Source: Actinomyces sp. AC-20-1
GTDB taxonomy: Bacteria > Actinomycetota > Actinomycetes > Actinomycetales > Actinomycetaceae
Assembly: GCF_023369555.1 (NCBI RefSeq)
Contig: NZ_JACJVC010000005.1
Span: 97,223 to 161,222 of the forward strand
Direction: 5' to 3'
Length of the DNA: 64,000 bases
The notes below the pieces were generated by a model that saw nothing but the letters and a program-made list of their open reading frames with translations, was not told the DNA's origin and ran no database searches. Shown one piece after another: positions 48,196-55,900 of the stretch (position 1 is its first letter; each line of letters begins with the position of its first letter). A program made the translations under genes and the position numbers.

Positions 48196-49677
48196 ATGCC
48201 CACGCACGCCCCGGTGAACCCCTACAAGGTCGCCGCCGTCGTCATGATCGGCTCCTTCATGGCGGTCCTCGACGGCACCATCATCAACGTCGCCATCCCG
48301 GCCCTGCAGAACTACTACGCCGCCGCTGACGGCACCCTGCCCGCCTACTCCTCGGTCGCCTGGACGATCACCGGCTACGCGCTCGCGACCGCCGCGATCA
48401 TCCCGCTGACCGACTACGGCCTCAAGCGCATCGGTCACCGCTGGATGTACATCGGCTCCATCCTGCTGTTCACCGCCGCCTCCGTTGCCTGCGCCCTGGC
48501 CCCCAGCCTCGGGGCCCTCATCGCCCTGCGCGTCATCCAGGGCCTGTGCGGCGGCTGCATCATGCCGGTGGGCACCGCCCTCGTGGCCTCCGTCGCCGGG
48601 GACCGCCTGGGCCGGATGATGAGCCTCATGGGCATCCCCATGCTCATCGCCCCCATCATCGGCCCCATTCTCGGCGGCTGGCTCGTCGAGGCCGCCTCCT
48701 GGCACTGGGTCTTCCTCATCAACGTGCCCTTCGGCCTCGCCGCCGCGGGTCTCGGCCTGGTCTTCCTGCCCCGGGCCGCGGGCACGGGGGCCGTCCCCCT
48801 CGACCGGCTCGGCGTGCTGCTCATGTCCCCCGGCCTCGCCCTCGTCCTGTGGGGCGTGTCCAACGCCGGCTCCGGCACCGCCGTCACCAGCCCGGCGGTG
48901 TGGTTGCCGCTCGTCCTCGGACTGGCCATGGTGGCGCTGTTCGTGCGCCGCTCGCTCACGCTCGAGCACCCGCTGCTCGACCTCACCATCCTGCGCCTGC
49001 GCCCCTACCGCACGGCGATCCTCCTCGCCGTCGCCTTCCAGGCCGCCTTCACCGCCGACCTGCTGCTCCTGCCCTCCTACTTCCAGCAGGTGCGCGGCAT
49101 GGGAGCCATGGCTGCGGGCCTGTTCATCGCCCCCACCGGGCTCGGCGCCCTCATCACCATGCCGGTCGCCGCGAGCATGATCGACCGCCTCGCCCCGCGC
49201 AGGGTCATCCCCTGGGGCATGGGCGCCATGTTCCTGTCCGTCCTGCTGCTGACCCAGGTCGGTGCGGGCACGAGCCTGTGGTACCTCGCCGCCATCATGA
49301 CCCTCCAGGGCCTGGGCATCGGCGGCACCATGATGCCCGTGTCCGCCGCGGCCCTCCAGGCCGTGCCCCGCCGCGAGGTCGGCAACGCCACCACCCTGTT
49401 CAACATCGGCCAGCAGGTCTTCGGCGCCGTCGGCATCGCCGTCGTCTCCGTCGCCCTCGCCCTGCTGCTCGCGGCCACGGACCTGGGCGCCGCGACCGTC
49501 GCCGGCGAGCTGAGCGGCCAGGCGCTGGAGGCCGGGCGTGCGCAGGCGGCCGGGGTCTTCGCCCGCGCCTTCTGGGTTCCGACCCTCTTCATGGGCATCG
49601 CCCTGCTCCTCGCCTTCCGCCTGCCGGGCGCACGGGTGGTGCCGGAGGGGGAGGAGCCGGCCGAGGTGATCGCCTGA
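48196..49677 (+). CDS. MFS multidrug exporter, DHA2 (EmrB/QacA) type
   Basis: A 493-residue, 14-helix drug:H+ antiporter. The first helix carries motif D1 (FMAVLDGTIINVAIPALQ), loop 2-3 has a shortened motif A (DYGLKRIGHRWMYIGS), and helix 5 has motif C GIPMLIAPIIGPILGG typical of antiporters. It likely exports a toxic compound, possibly aglycones or acetylated sugars released in the locus (inference from the adjacent acetyltransferase). AGAAAG lies upstream of ATG 48196. The 71-bp palindrome just after its stop probably terminates transcription. Confidence 0.9.
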   Translation: MPTHAPVNPYKVAAVVMIGSFMAVLDGTIINVAIPALQNYYAAADGTLPAYSSVAWTITGYALATAAIIPLTDYGLKRIGHRWMYIGSILLFTAASVACALAPSLGALIALRVIQGLCGGCIMPVGTALVASVAGDRLGRMMSLMGIPMLIAPIIGPILGGWLVEAASWHWVFLINVPFGLAAAGLGLVFLPRAAGTGAVPLDRLGVLLMSPGLALVLWGVSNAGSGTAVTSPAVWLPLVLGLAMVALFVRRSLTLEHPLLDLTILRLRPYRTAILLAVAFQAAFTADLLLLPSYFQQVRGMGAMAAGLFIAPTGLGALITMPVAASMIDRLAPRRVIPWGMGAMFLSVLLLTQVGAGTSLWYLAAIMTLQGLGIGGTMMPVSAAALQAVPRREVGNATTLFNIGQQVFGAVGIAVVSVALALLLAATDLGAATVAGELSGQALEAGRAQAAGVFARAFWVPTLFMGIALLLAFRLPGARVVPEGEEPAEVIA

Positions 49678-49702
49678 GCGCCCGCTGTCGCCTCGTGCAC
49701 CG

Positions 49703-49772
49703 CGAGCCCTGAGCTCTCGCGTTGAGCTCTGATCGGAAAGGTCGGGGCTCAACGCGAAGACTCAGTCCTCAG
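49703..49772. repeat. 71-bp nested palindromic element, copy 3 (degenerate)
   Basis: GCGAGCCCTGAGCTCTCGCG and GGGCTCAACGCGAAGACTCAG arms resemble the other copies, with the centre altered (TCTGATCGGAAAGGTCGG). It lies between convergent genes, and the stop codon plus last few codons of the S9 peptidase fall inside it. Confidence 0.65.
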
Positions 49773-52121
49773 CTCGTGGTGGGGGTGGCGGGCGTGCTCC
49801 CAGGCGAAGGCGTGGATGAGGGCGCTCGTGCGGGCGCGCTGCGCGCTCGTCGCGAAGCCCGAGTGCCCGCCCTCGGTCGTCTCCACGTACGTCACGTCCT
49901 GGCCCAGCGCGGCCAGCCGCCACGCCATCGTGCGCGCGTGCGCCGGGTGCACCCGGTCGTCGCGCGTGGACGTCAGCAGCAGCACCGGCGGGTACGAGCG
50001 CCCCTGCTCAAGCAGGTGGTAGGGCGAGTGCCCGCGCATCCACTCCCACTGGGACTCGTCGTCGGGGTCTCCGAACTCCGGCACCCACGAGGCCCCCGCC
50101 AGCAGGTGCGAGTAGCGGCGCATGTCCAGCAGCGGCACCTCCAGCACCACCGCCCCGACCCGCTGCGGGTGGCGGGCCAGCAGCTCGCCGGCGAGCAGCC
50201 CGCCCGCCGAGGAGCCGTGCACCACCACCGAGCCGGCCTCGGCCACGCTCCGCGCCACCACCGAGTCGACCACCGCCGTCAGGTCCTCCAGCACGAGGTG
50301 GCGGCCCCGGCCCGTCGCCTGCCGGTGCCAGTCGGGCCCGTACTCGCCGCCCCCGCGCGTGCTCGCCACGATGTACGTGCCGCCGCGCTCCAGCCACGCC
50401 TTGCCGGTCACCGGCTCGTAGCCGGGGGTCAGCGCCGTGCCGAAGGCACCGTAGGCGTGCACGAGGACCCGGCCCGGCCCGCCCCCGGGCACCGGGCGCC
50501 CGATCTCGAAGTAGGGCACGCGCGTGCCGTCCGCGCTCCTCGCCACGTGCTGGGACACCCGCACCCCCGTCGCGTCGAAGCGGGCCGGCGCCTGGCGCAC
50601 GACCGACATCCCCGTCATCTCCCCCTGCTCGGTCAGCCGGGCGACCGTGAGGGTCGACGGCGTCGTCCACCCTGAGGCCGAGACCCACAGGTAGTCCGAG
50701 CCCGCCGGGTCCAGGGCCGAGACCGACACGCTCAGCAGCGCGCGCCCCGGCCGCAGCAGCGTGCTGTCCCCCTCCGGGCGGCCGGGCAGGTCTCCCGCGC
50801 CCGTGAGGTCCACCCAGTGGTGCGCCCAGGGCGTGCCCGGGGCCGCGCCCGCGGGCGGAGGCGTGCACACCTCGAGGCGGCTGGCGACGTCGTCGAGCAC
50901 CGTGAGGACCAGGTGGCTGCGGGTCCAGGTGGCCGACAGCAGCGTCGTCGCCGCCGTTGGCTCGAACAGGACCTCGAGGTCGCGCCCGCCCGCCAGGTAG
51001 GCGGCCAGGTCCGCGCCCAGCAGCGTGCCCGGGGCGTAGGTGCGCCCACCGACCTGCCACGGCGCGCGCAGCTCGATGGTGAGCCAGTCCCGGCCGACCC
51101 CGGCGCTCGCGCTCTCCGGCACATCCAGGCGGACCGCGCCCGCCGGCACCAGGTCGCCCTCGGCGGTAGGAGCGGGCAGAGCCGGGTGGGGCGCGCCGTC
51201 GAGCGCCGCCCGCGCCGCCTCCTCGCCGCAGGGGCAGGCGACCTCGTCGGGCAGCAGCCAGATGCGGGTGCCGTAGAAGCTGGGCATCGTCGTCAACCAC
51301 GTGCGGCCCCAGGGGTCGCGCGCCGCCCCCGCCGCCACCGAGCCGGGGGCGGCCGTCACCAGGACCTCGGCCTCCTCGACGGCGGCGCCCCGCCCCAGGC
51401 GGCGCACCTGGCGCGGGTAGCCGGCGGCGGACAGGGAGCCCGGGCCGAAGTCCGCCGAGACGATGACGCACTCGCCCTCCTCGTCGCCCCAGGACAGGGA
51501 GCCCTTCGACGGCGGCCGGTGGAATCCGCCGTCGTCGCGCCCCACGAAGCGCCGCTCGTCCAGGTCGTACTCGCGCGTGGTGCTCGTGTCGGAGCCGCCG
51601 TCGGAGAGCGTCACGAGCGCGCGGCGGCCCGCGCGGGTGCCGGTGGTGAGGACCTGGGCGCCGCCCCACACGAGCGGCCTCCCCCTCTCCGTGGCCAGGG
51701 CGTCGAGGTCGAGGAGGGTCTCCCACTCGGTGGGCTCCGGGACGCGGTCCGCCCGGGAGGGGGCGCCGGCGACGTAGGACAGCCAGGAGGCGCGCCGCCA
51801 GACGCCGCGCGGGTGCTCGGCGTCGGTCCAGAAGCCGTAGACCATGCCCGCGCGGTGGGCGACGGGCGGGATGCGGTCGGGGGCGTCGAGGACCGCGGTG
51901 AGGTCCCGGGCCAGGTCCTCCAGCTCCTCGGAGGCGAGGCGGGACTCGGCCTCCGCGTTGCGCTCTGCCACCCAGGCCAGGGCCCGCTCCCCGGTGATCT
52001 CGTCGAGCCAGGCGGGGGCCTCGGGCAGGGGAGCGGGGGCGCTGGGGCGCTCCTCTGGGAGCGCTGCGGCACCGCCCCCGGGGGCGGCGGTCGTGGCGTC
52101 GGCGGTCACGTCGTCGTGCAT
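49749..52121 (-). CDS. S9A prolyl-oligopeptidase-family serine peptidase
   Basis: A 790-residue peptidase: N-terminal seven-bladed propeller (roughly residues 80-480) and C-terminal alpha/beta hydrolase. Catalytic triad: Ser in VVHGSSAGG, Asp in STRDDRVHP and His in TEGGHSGF. The segment [16 protein letters not shown] is characteristic of S9A/oligopeptidase B. No signal peptide, so it degrades short peptides in the cytoplasm. The last residues (ELRTESSR) are encoded by the palindromic element, so the natural C-terminus may have been changed. It is transcribed singly, 41 bp after the start side of nothing else relevant; the neighbouring Gfo/Idh/MocA gene is upstream on the same strand. Confidence 0.88.
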   Translation of the reverse strand: MHDDVTADATTAAPGGGAAALPEERPSAPAPLPEAPAWLDEITGERALAWVAERNAEAESRLASEELEDLARDLTAVLDAPDRIPPVAHRAGMVYGFWTDAEHPRGVWRRASWLSYVAGAPSRADRVPEPTEWETLLDLDALATERGRPLVWGGAQVLTTGTRAGRRALVTLSDGGSDTSTTREYDLDERRFVGRDDGGFHRPPSKGSLSWGDEEGECVIVSADFGPGSLSAAGYPRQVRRLGRGAAVEEAEVLVTAAPGSVAAGAARDPWGRTWLTTMPSFYGTRIWLLPDEVACPCGEEAARAALDGAPHPALPAPTAEGDLVPAGAVRLDVPESASAGVGRDWLTIELRAPWQVGGRTYAPGTLLGADLAAYLAGGRDLEVLFEPTAATTLLSATWTRSHLVLTVLDDVASRLEVCTPPPAGAAPGTPWAHHWVDLTGAGDLPGRPEGDSTLLRPGRALLSVSVSALDPAGSDYLWVSASGWTTPSTLTVARLTEQGEMTGMSVVRQAPARFDATGVRVSQHVARSADGTRVPYFEIGRPVPGGGPGRVLVHAYGAFGTALTPGYEPVTGKAWLERGGTYIVASTRGGGEYGPDWHRQATGRGRHLVLEDLTAVVDSVVARSVAEAGSVVVHGSSAGGLLAGELLARHPQRVGAVVLEVPLLDMRRYSHLLAGASWVPEFGDPDDESQWEWMRGHSPYHLLEQGRSYPPVLLLTSTRDDRVHPAHARTMAWRLAALGQDVTYVETTEGGHSGFATSAQRARTSALIHAFAWEHARHPHHELRTESSR

Positions 52122-52162
52122 ACGGGTTATCCCAGCACGAGTGGGCGGGGGTGAGGGGCCGC

Positions 52163-53254
52163 TCAGGCCTGCTCGGGGTGGACCACCTCGTGGCGCCGCG
52201 CCGACTCGACCAGCGCCTCGAGCACCACCAGGCAGCGGATGACGGAGGCGTTGGTGATGACCGGCTCGGCCACGCCGTCGACGACGTCACGGGCGTTGCG
52301 GTAGAAGTCCATGACGTCGACGTCGACCTCGGGCAGGTCCAGGACCTCCACCGGCGGGGTCGTGGTCGCCAGCGTCTTGTAGTCGAGGATGCGCGGCGCC
52401 ATCGTCTTCGTCAGCCCGACCCCCGCCTGGATCGGGGTGGCGTCCTCCTCCTCGGCGCCCGTGCGGCGCACGAGGCGGCCGTTCATCTCCCAGTCCTCGA
52501 TGACGACCGTGCCCTCGGCCGACTGCATCCAGAACTTCGCCTCCGGCACGAAGGCCGTCGTCGAGACGTCCACCACCGCCTTGAAGCCGTCGGCGAAGGT
52601 CAGGTGCGCGCGGAAGCCGTCGTCGACCTCGTGGCCCAGGGCGAAGGACAGCTCGCCGTAGACGTCGACGACGGGGGAGTCGACCATCGTCAGCAGGCGG
52701 TCCACCGTGTGCACGCCCCAGTCGAGGATCATGCCGCCGCCGTGCTCGGGCAGCTGGCGCCAGTCGCCGGGGATGCCCCGCGAGCCGTGGATGCGCTGGG
52801 CGAGGTAGGTCGGCTCGCCGATGAGACGCTCGTCGTAGACCTTCTTGATGACGTTGAAGTCCGGGTCCCAGCGGCGGTTCTGGTGGACCATGAACATGCG
52901 GCCCGTCTCCAAGGCCACGGCGGCGACGTCGCGCATCTCCTTGGAGGTCATCATCGCGGGCTTCTCGCACAGCACGTGCTTGCCGGCGTGCATGGCCCGG
53001 ACCGCGTAACCGTGGTGGGAGTCGTTGGGTGTGCAGATGAAGACGATGTCGATGGAGTCGTCGTCGAGCACGGCCTGGAAGGAGTCGTAGACGGCCAGGC
53101 CGTCCGTGGTGGCGTCCTCGTGGGCGCGAGGGTCCGTGTCGTAGACGCCGACGACGTGGATCGCCACGTCCTCCAGGGCGCGCAGGTTGCGGGTGTGGTA
53201 AACGCCCTGGGTGCCGTAGCCGATGATGACGAGCCGGTGGGTGGTGGTGGACAT
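52163..53254 (-). CDS. Gfo/Idh/MocA-family oxidoreductase
   Basis: A 363-residue NAD(P)-dependent sugar dehydrogenase with LVIIGYGTQGVYHTRNL (Rossmann), the EKP motif in HVLCEKPAMM and the C-terminal GGGMILDWGVHTVD. Unlike the DgpA-like protein it keeps the standard His of the D-x-G-x-H motif. A strong AGGAGG precedes ATG 53254. It is divergent from the ROK glucokinase at 53594, and CCACTTGTGC lies in the shared region (53364-53373). It may oxidise or reduce the keto-sugar released by deglycosylation, or a free glucoside. Inositol-type dehydrogenase activity is an alternative. Confidence 0.85.
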   Translation of the reverse strand: MSTTTHRLVIIGYGTQGVYHTRNLRALEDVAIHVVGVYDTDPRAHEDATTDGLAVYDSFQAVLDDDSIDIVFICTPNDSHHGYAVRAMHAGKHVLCEKPAMMTSKEMRDVAAVALETGRMFMVHQNRRWDPDFNVIKKVYDERLIGEPTYLAQRIHGSRGIPGDWRQLPEHGGGMILDWGVHTVDRLLTMVDSPVVDVYGELSFALGHEVDDGFRAHLTFADGFKAVVDVSTTAFVPEAKFWMQSAEGTVVIEDWEMNGRLVRRTGAEEEDATPIQAGVGLTKTMAPRILDYKTLATTTPPVEVLDLPEVDVDVMDFYRNARDVVDGVAEPVITNASVIRCLVVLEALVESARRHEVVHPEQA

Positions 53255-53593
53255 GGTGACCTCCTGTGGTTCTCCTCGGCGCACAGCGGCCGCATCGTCG
53301 CGTCCGCCTCGCGGTGCCCTGACGGTACGGGCGGTGGGCCGTGGGCCGTCAGGGGTGGCGGTCCCACTTGTGCGCGGTGAGGTAAAAAGGGGTGGTCCGG
53401 CTCGCTCTCCTCAGGGCGGCCGGGCGCCGGGAGCGTGGCACCGCCCCTTCTGCGTGCAGGGTGCAGAAGAAGGCGGGGTGGCGGGATGCCGTCGTCGGCC
53501 CGATCGGCGACAATCAGCACCAGGGGCCCAACCGGCCCGCACCACGTACACGAGTCCCCTCGCGGGGCTCGTCTCAACGATGAGGAGCAAGTC

Positions 53594-54544
53594 ATGGCAC
53601 TGAGCATCGGCGTCGACGTCGGCGGGACCAAGATCGCGGCCGGTGTGGTCGACGACGAGGGCAAGGTCATCGCCCGCCTCCAGAAGGACTCCCCGGCCAA
53701 CAACCGCGACGCGATCATGACGACGATCATCGACTGCGTCAACGAGCTCAAGGCCCAGGCCGAGGGCGTGGCGACCGTCGGCGTCGGCGCCGCCGGCTTC
53801 GTCTCCAGCGACCGCAACACCATGGCCTCGGGGACCAACCTCGACTGGACCGGCGTCAAGATCGGCGACGTCGTCTCCGCCGGCACCGGCCTGCCGGTCG
53901 TCGTGGAGAACGACGCCAACGCCGCCGGCTGGGCCGAGGCCCGCTTCGGGGCCGGAGCCGGCCGCTCCAACGTCCTCGTCGTCACCCTGGGCACCGGCGT
54001 CGGAGGCGCCGTCATCATCGACGGGCACCTCGTGCGCGGCGCCGCCGGCTTCGCCGCCGAGATCGGCCACATCAACATCGTGCCGAACGGCCGCCCCTGC
54101 GGCTGCGGCCTGCGCGGCTGTCTCGAGCGCTACGGCTCGGGCACCGCCCTGGGCATGAACGGCCTCGAGCTCGCCCGCTTCCGTCCCGACTACGCCGCCC
54201 GCATCATCGAGCTGTCGGGCGGCCAGGTGCGCGACATCTCCGGCAAGGCCGTGACGATGGCCGCGCGCGAGGGCGACGCCGCCGCGCTCGAGTGCTACCG
54301 GCACCTCGGTGACGCGCTCGGCCAGGGGCTGGCAGACCTGTCCGCTGTGCTCGACCCCGAGGTCGTCGTCCTCACCGGCGGCATGACCGAGGCCGGCGAC
54401 ATCCTCCTCGGCCCGGTCAAGGAGGCCTTCGCCACCTACCTCACGGCTCGCTCGCGCCGCCCGGAGATCCTCGTCCTCATCTCCTCCTCCGGCCAGGACG
54501 CCGGCCTCATCGGCGCCGCCGACCTCGCCCGCCAGGGCGCCTGA
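53594..54544 (+). CDS. ROK-family glucokinase
   Basis: A 316-residue sugar kinase. Phosphate-1 loop GVDVGGTKIAAGVV, catalytic Asp in VVENDANAAGWAE, phosphate-2 LGTGVGGAVI and zinc motif CGCGLRGCLE are all present, and there is no DNA-binding domain, so it is an enzyme rather than a regulator. It phosphorylates glucose (ATP- or polyphosphate-dependent) released by the glycosidases. GAGGAG precedes ATG 53594. The 71-bp palindrome and a 19-bp-periodic array follow its stop. Confidence 0.9.
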   Translation: MALSIGVDVGGTKIAAGVVDDEGKVIARLQKDSPANNRDAIMTTIIDCVNELKAQAEGVATVGVGAAGFVSSDRNTMASGTNLDWTGVKIGDVVSAGTGLPVVVENDANAAGWAEARFGAGAGRSNVLVVTLGTGVGGAVIIDGHLVRGAAGFAAEIGHINIVPNGRPCGCGLRGCLERYGSGTALGMNGLELARFRPDYAARIIELSGGQVRDISGKAVTMAAREGDAAALECYRHLGDALGQGLADLSAVLDPEVVVLTGGMTEAGDILLGPVKEAFATYLTARSRRPEILVLISSSGQDAGLIGAADLARQGA

Positions 54545-54667
54545 GCGGTCGGACGCCCGCCGGGGCTCCGGGTGCCTGAGTGGTCGGGGCCCGGGGTCCG
54601 GGGCCCTGGGACCTGGCGTCTCAGGTGCCCCGGGTGCCCGCGCGCTGAGCCGCTTCGCTTCTCCTCG

Positions 54668-54738
54668 CTGAGCCCTGAGCTCTCACGCTGGGGCCTGACA
54701 CTTCCGGTCAGGTCTCAGCGTGAAGGCTCAGGGCTCAA
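54668..54738. repeat. 71-bp nested palindromic element, copy 4 (best conserved)
   Basis: CTGAGCCCTGAGCTCTCACG and CGTGAAGGCTCAGGGCTCA form the outer stem; GGGCCTGAC and GTCAGGTCTC form the inner stem around ACTTCCG. About 120 bp after the glucokinase stop, directly before the third GGACAACC array. Confidence 0.75.
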
Positions 54739-54754
54739 CGTGCGGTCCCGGTTT

Positions 54755-54899
54755 GGGCAACGTGTGCGCACAAGGACAACCTGCGCTCGCAAGGACAACG
54801 TGCGTGTGTCTGGACAACCTGCCGGTCCAAGGACAACCTGTTGGATGCCAATGGGTTGTCCTTGGAGGCGCAAGTTGTCCTGCCGCGTGAAGGTTGTCC
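54755..54899. repeat. 19-bp-periodic head-to-head array, third copy (5 forward, 3 inverted units)
   Basis: Forward units (GGACAACCTG or close variants) start at 54755, 54774, 54793, 54812 and 54831, exactly 19 bp apart; inverted units (xxGTTGTCC forms) start at 54852, 54871 and 54890, also 19 bp apart. Spacers between units are not conserved. No gene is present in 54545-55007; the rest is low-complexity G-rich sequence (GGGGGCG/GTGCGTGGG) near 54915-54990. Confidence 0.85.
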
Positions 54900-55007
54900 T
54901 TGCATGGCGCGCTCGCGGGGTGCGTGTGGGGGTGCTCGTGGTGCGTGGGGGCGTTCGCGGGGCGCGTGGGGTGTTGCGGGGGGCGAGAGCTCCGACCGGG
55001 CTCGCGG

Positions 55008-55337
55008 CTACTGCACGGGGGTGAAGCGCACGGCGGTGCCCGATGCGGTCACCATGAGCATACCGTTGTCCGAGCCGAGGGTCTCGTAGTCGATGTCGAC
55101 GCCGACGACGCCCTCCGCCCCGAGCTCCGCGGCGCGCTGGACCATCTCCGCCAGGGCGGTCTCGCGCGCCTGGACGAGCTCGCGCTCGTAGCCCTCCGAC
55201 CGGCCGCCGACGAGGTTGCGCAGGCCCGCGCCGATGTCCTTGAGCATGTTGACGCCGGCGATGGTCTCGCCGCACACGACGCGCAGGTACTGGGAGACGG
55301 GGTAGCCCTCGACGGTGGGGGTGGTGGTGACGATCAT
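55008..55337 (-). CDS. YbjQ/UPF0145-family protein
   Basis: A 109-residue protein of the YbjQ (heavy-metal-binding-like) family. The pattern [38 protein letters not shown] and [12 protein letters not shown] is typical, as is the pentameric-fold ending [10 protein letters not shown]. The biochemical role is unknown; a metal-binding role was suggested from structure only. It is a single gene with ATG 55337 preceded by GAGGAC. Placement next to a zinc-transport operon on the other strand may be coincidental. Confidence 0.88.
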   Translation of the reverse strand: MIVTTTPTVEGYPVSQYLRVVCGETIAGVNMLKDIGAGLRNLVGGRSEGYERELVQARETALAEMVQRAAELGAEGVVGVDIDYETLGSDNGMLMVTASGTAVRFTPVQ

Positions 55338-55900
55338 GCGTCCTCCTCAAGGTGGGGGACCGCGCTCGGGTGCGCGGCGTCCGTGACGCCCGGGGTCCCT
55401 GTGTGGTGGACATCATGCCGCGAGCCGACGGCCGTGTCGCAGCGAGGGGTGCGCCCCCGGGGGTGGGCCCGGAATCGTCCACGACTCGCGCCCCTGAGCG
55501 AGCCAGAGCGCGCCCCGGGGCCCGGGCCCGGAGATGACTGGCTGACGGCGGGGTGCGCTCGCCCCCGGGTGCTCGGGTCCGGTTGCCCGCGCGCCTCGGG
55601 CGGCCCGGCTCCGCCGCCCGCGCTGCCGGCCGTGCTGCCGGTGGCGCCTGCGCGAGCGGCTTGGAGACGGTGCCTGCGACCTGCCGGCCGTGTTGCCGGG
55701 GTGCTGCCGGGGCAGGGTGTTACCGAGACCACTGCCGGGGGTGCTGCTGCCCCGGGGCTGCGGATGTGTTCCCCGGGCGGGGTCCTTGGCCTGGTGCCGG
55801 TGCTGCTGCCTCGTCCTGTGGGTTTGCCTTGTCATGCGGGTCTGAGGTCTACTTGGGTCGAGAACGATTCCCATTACCCGACGCTGGAAAGGTCCGTCTC
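55338..55900. promoter_or_regulatory. Gene-free region with Zur-box-like site upstream of the zinc operon
   Basis: 563 bp without a credible gene; the in-frame upstream extension of the next gene has no coding character and contains repetitive GTGCTGCCGG. At 55861-55879 GAACGATTCCCATTAC resembles the actinobacterial Zur box (core AANGATT-x-x-CATT), and GGAAAGG lies before ATG 55901. Zinc-dependent repression of the operon is predicted. Confidence 0.55.

Noticed and set aside
55553..55900. Upstream extension of the first anchored protein
   Set aside because: It would put the Zur-like box and ribosome-binding site inside the gene and bury the signal peptide; ATG 55901 gives a normal signal peptide.
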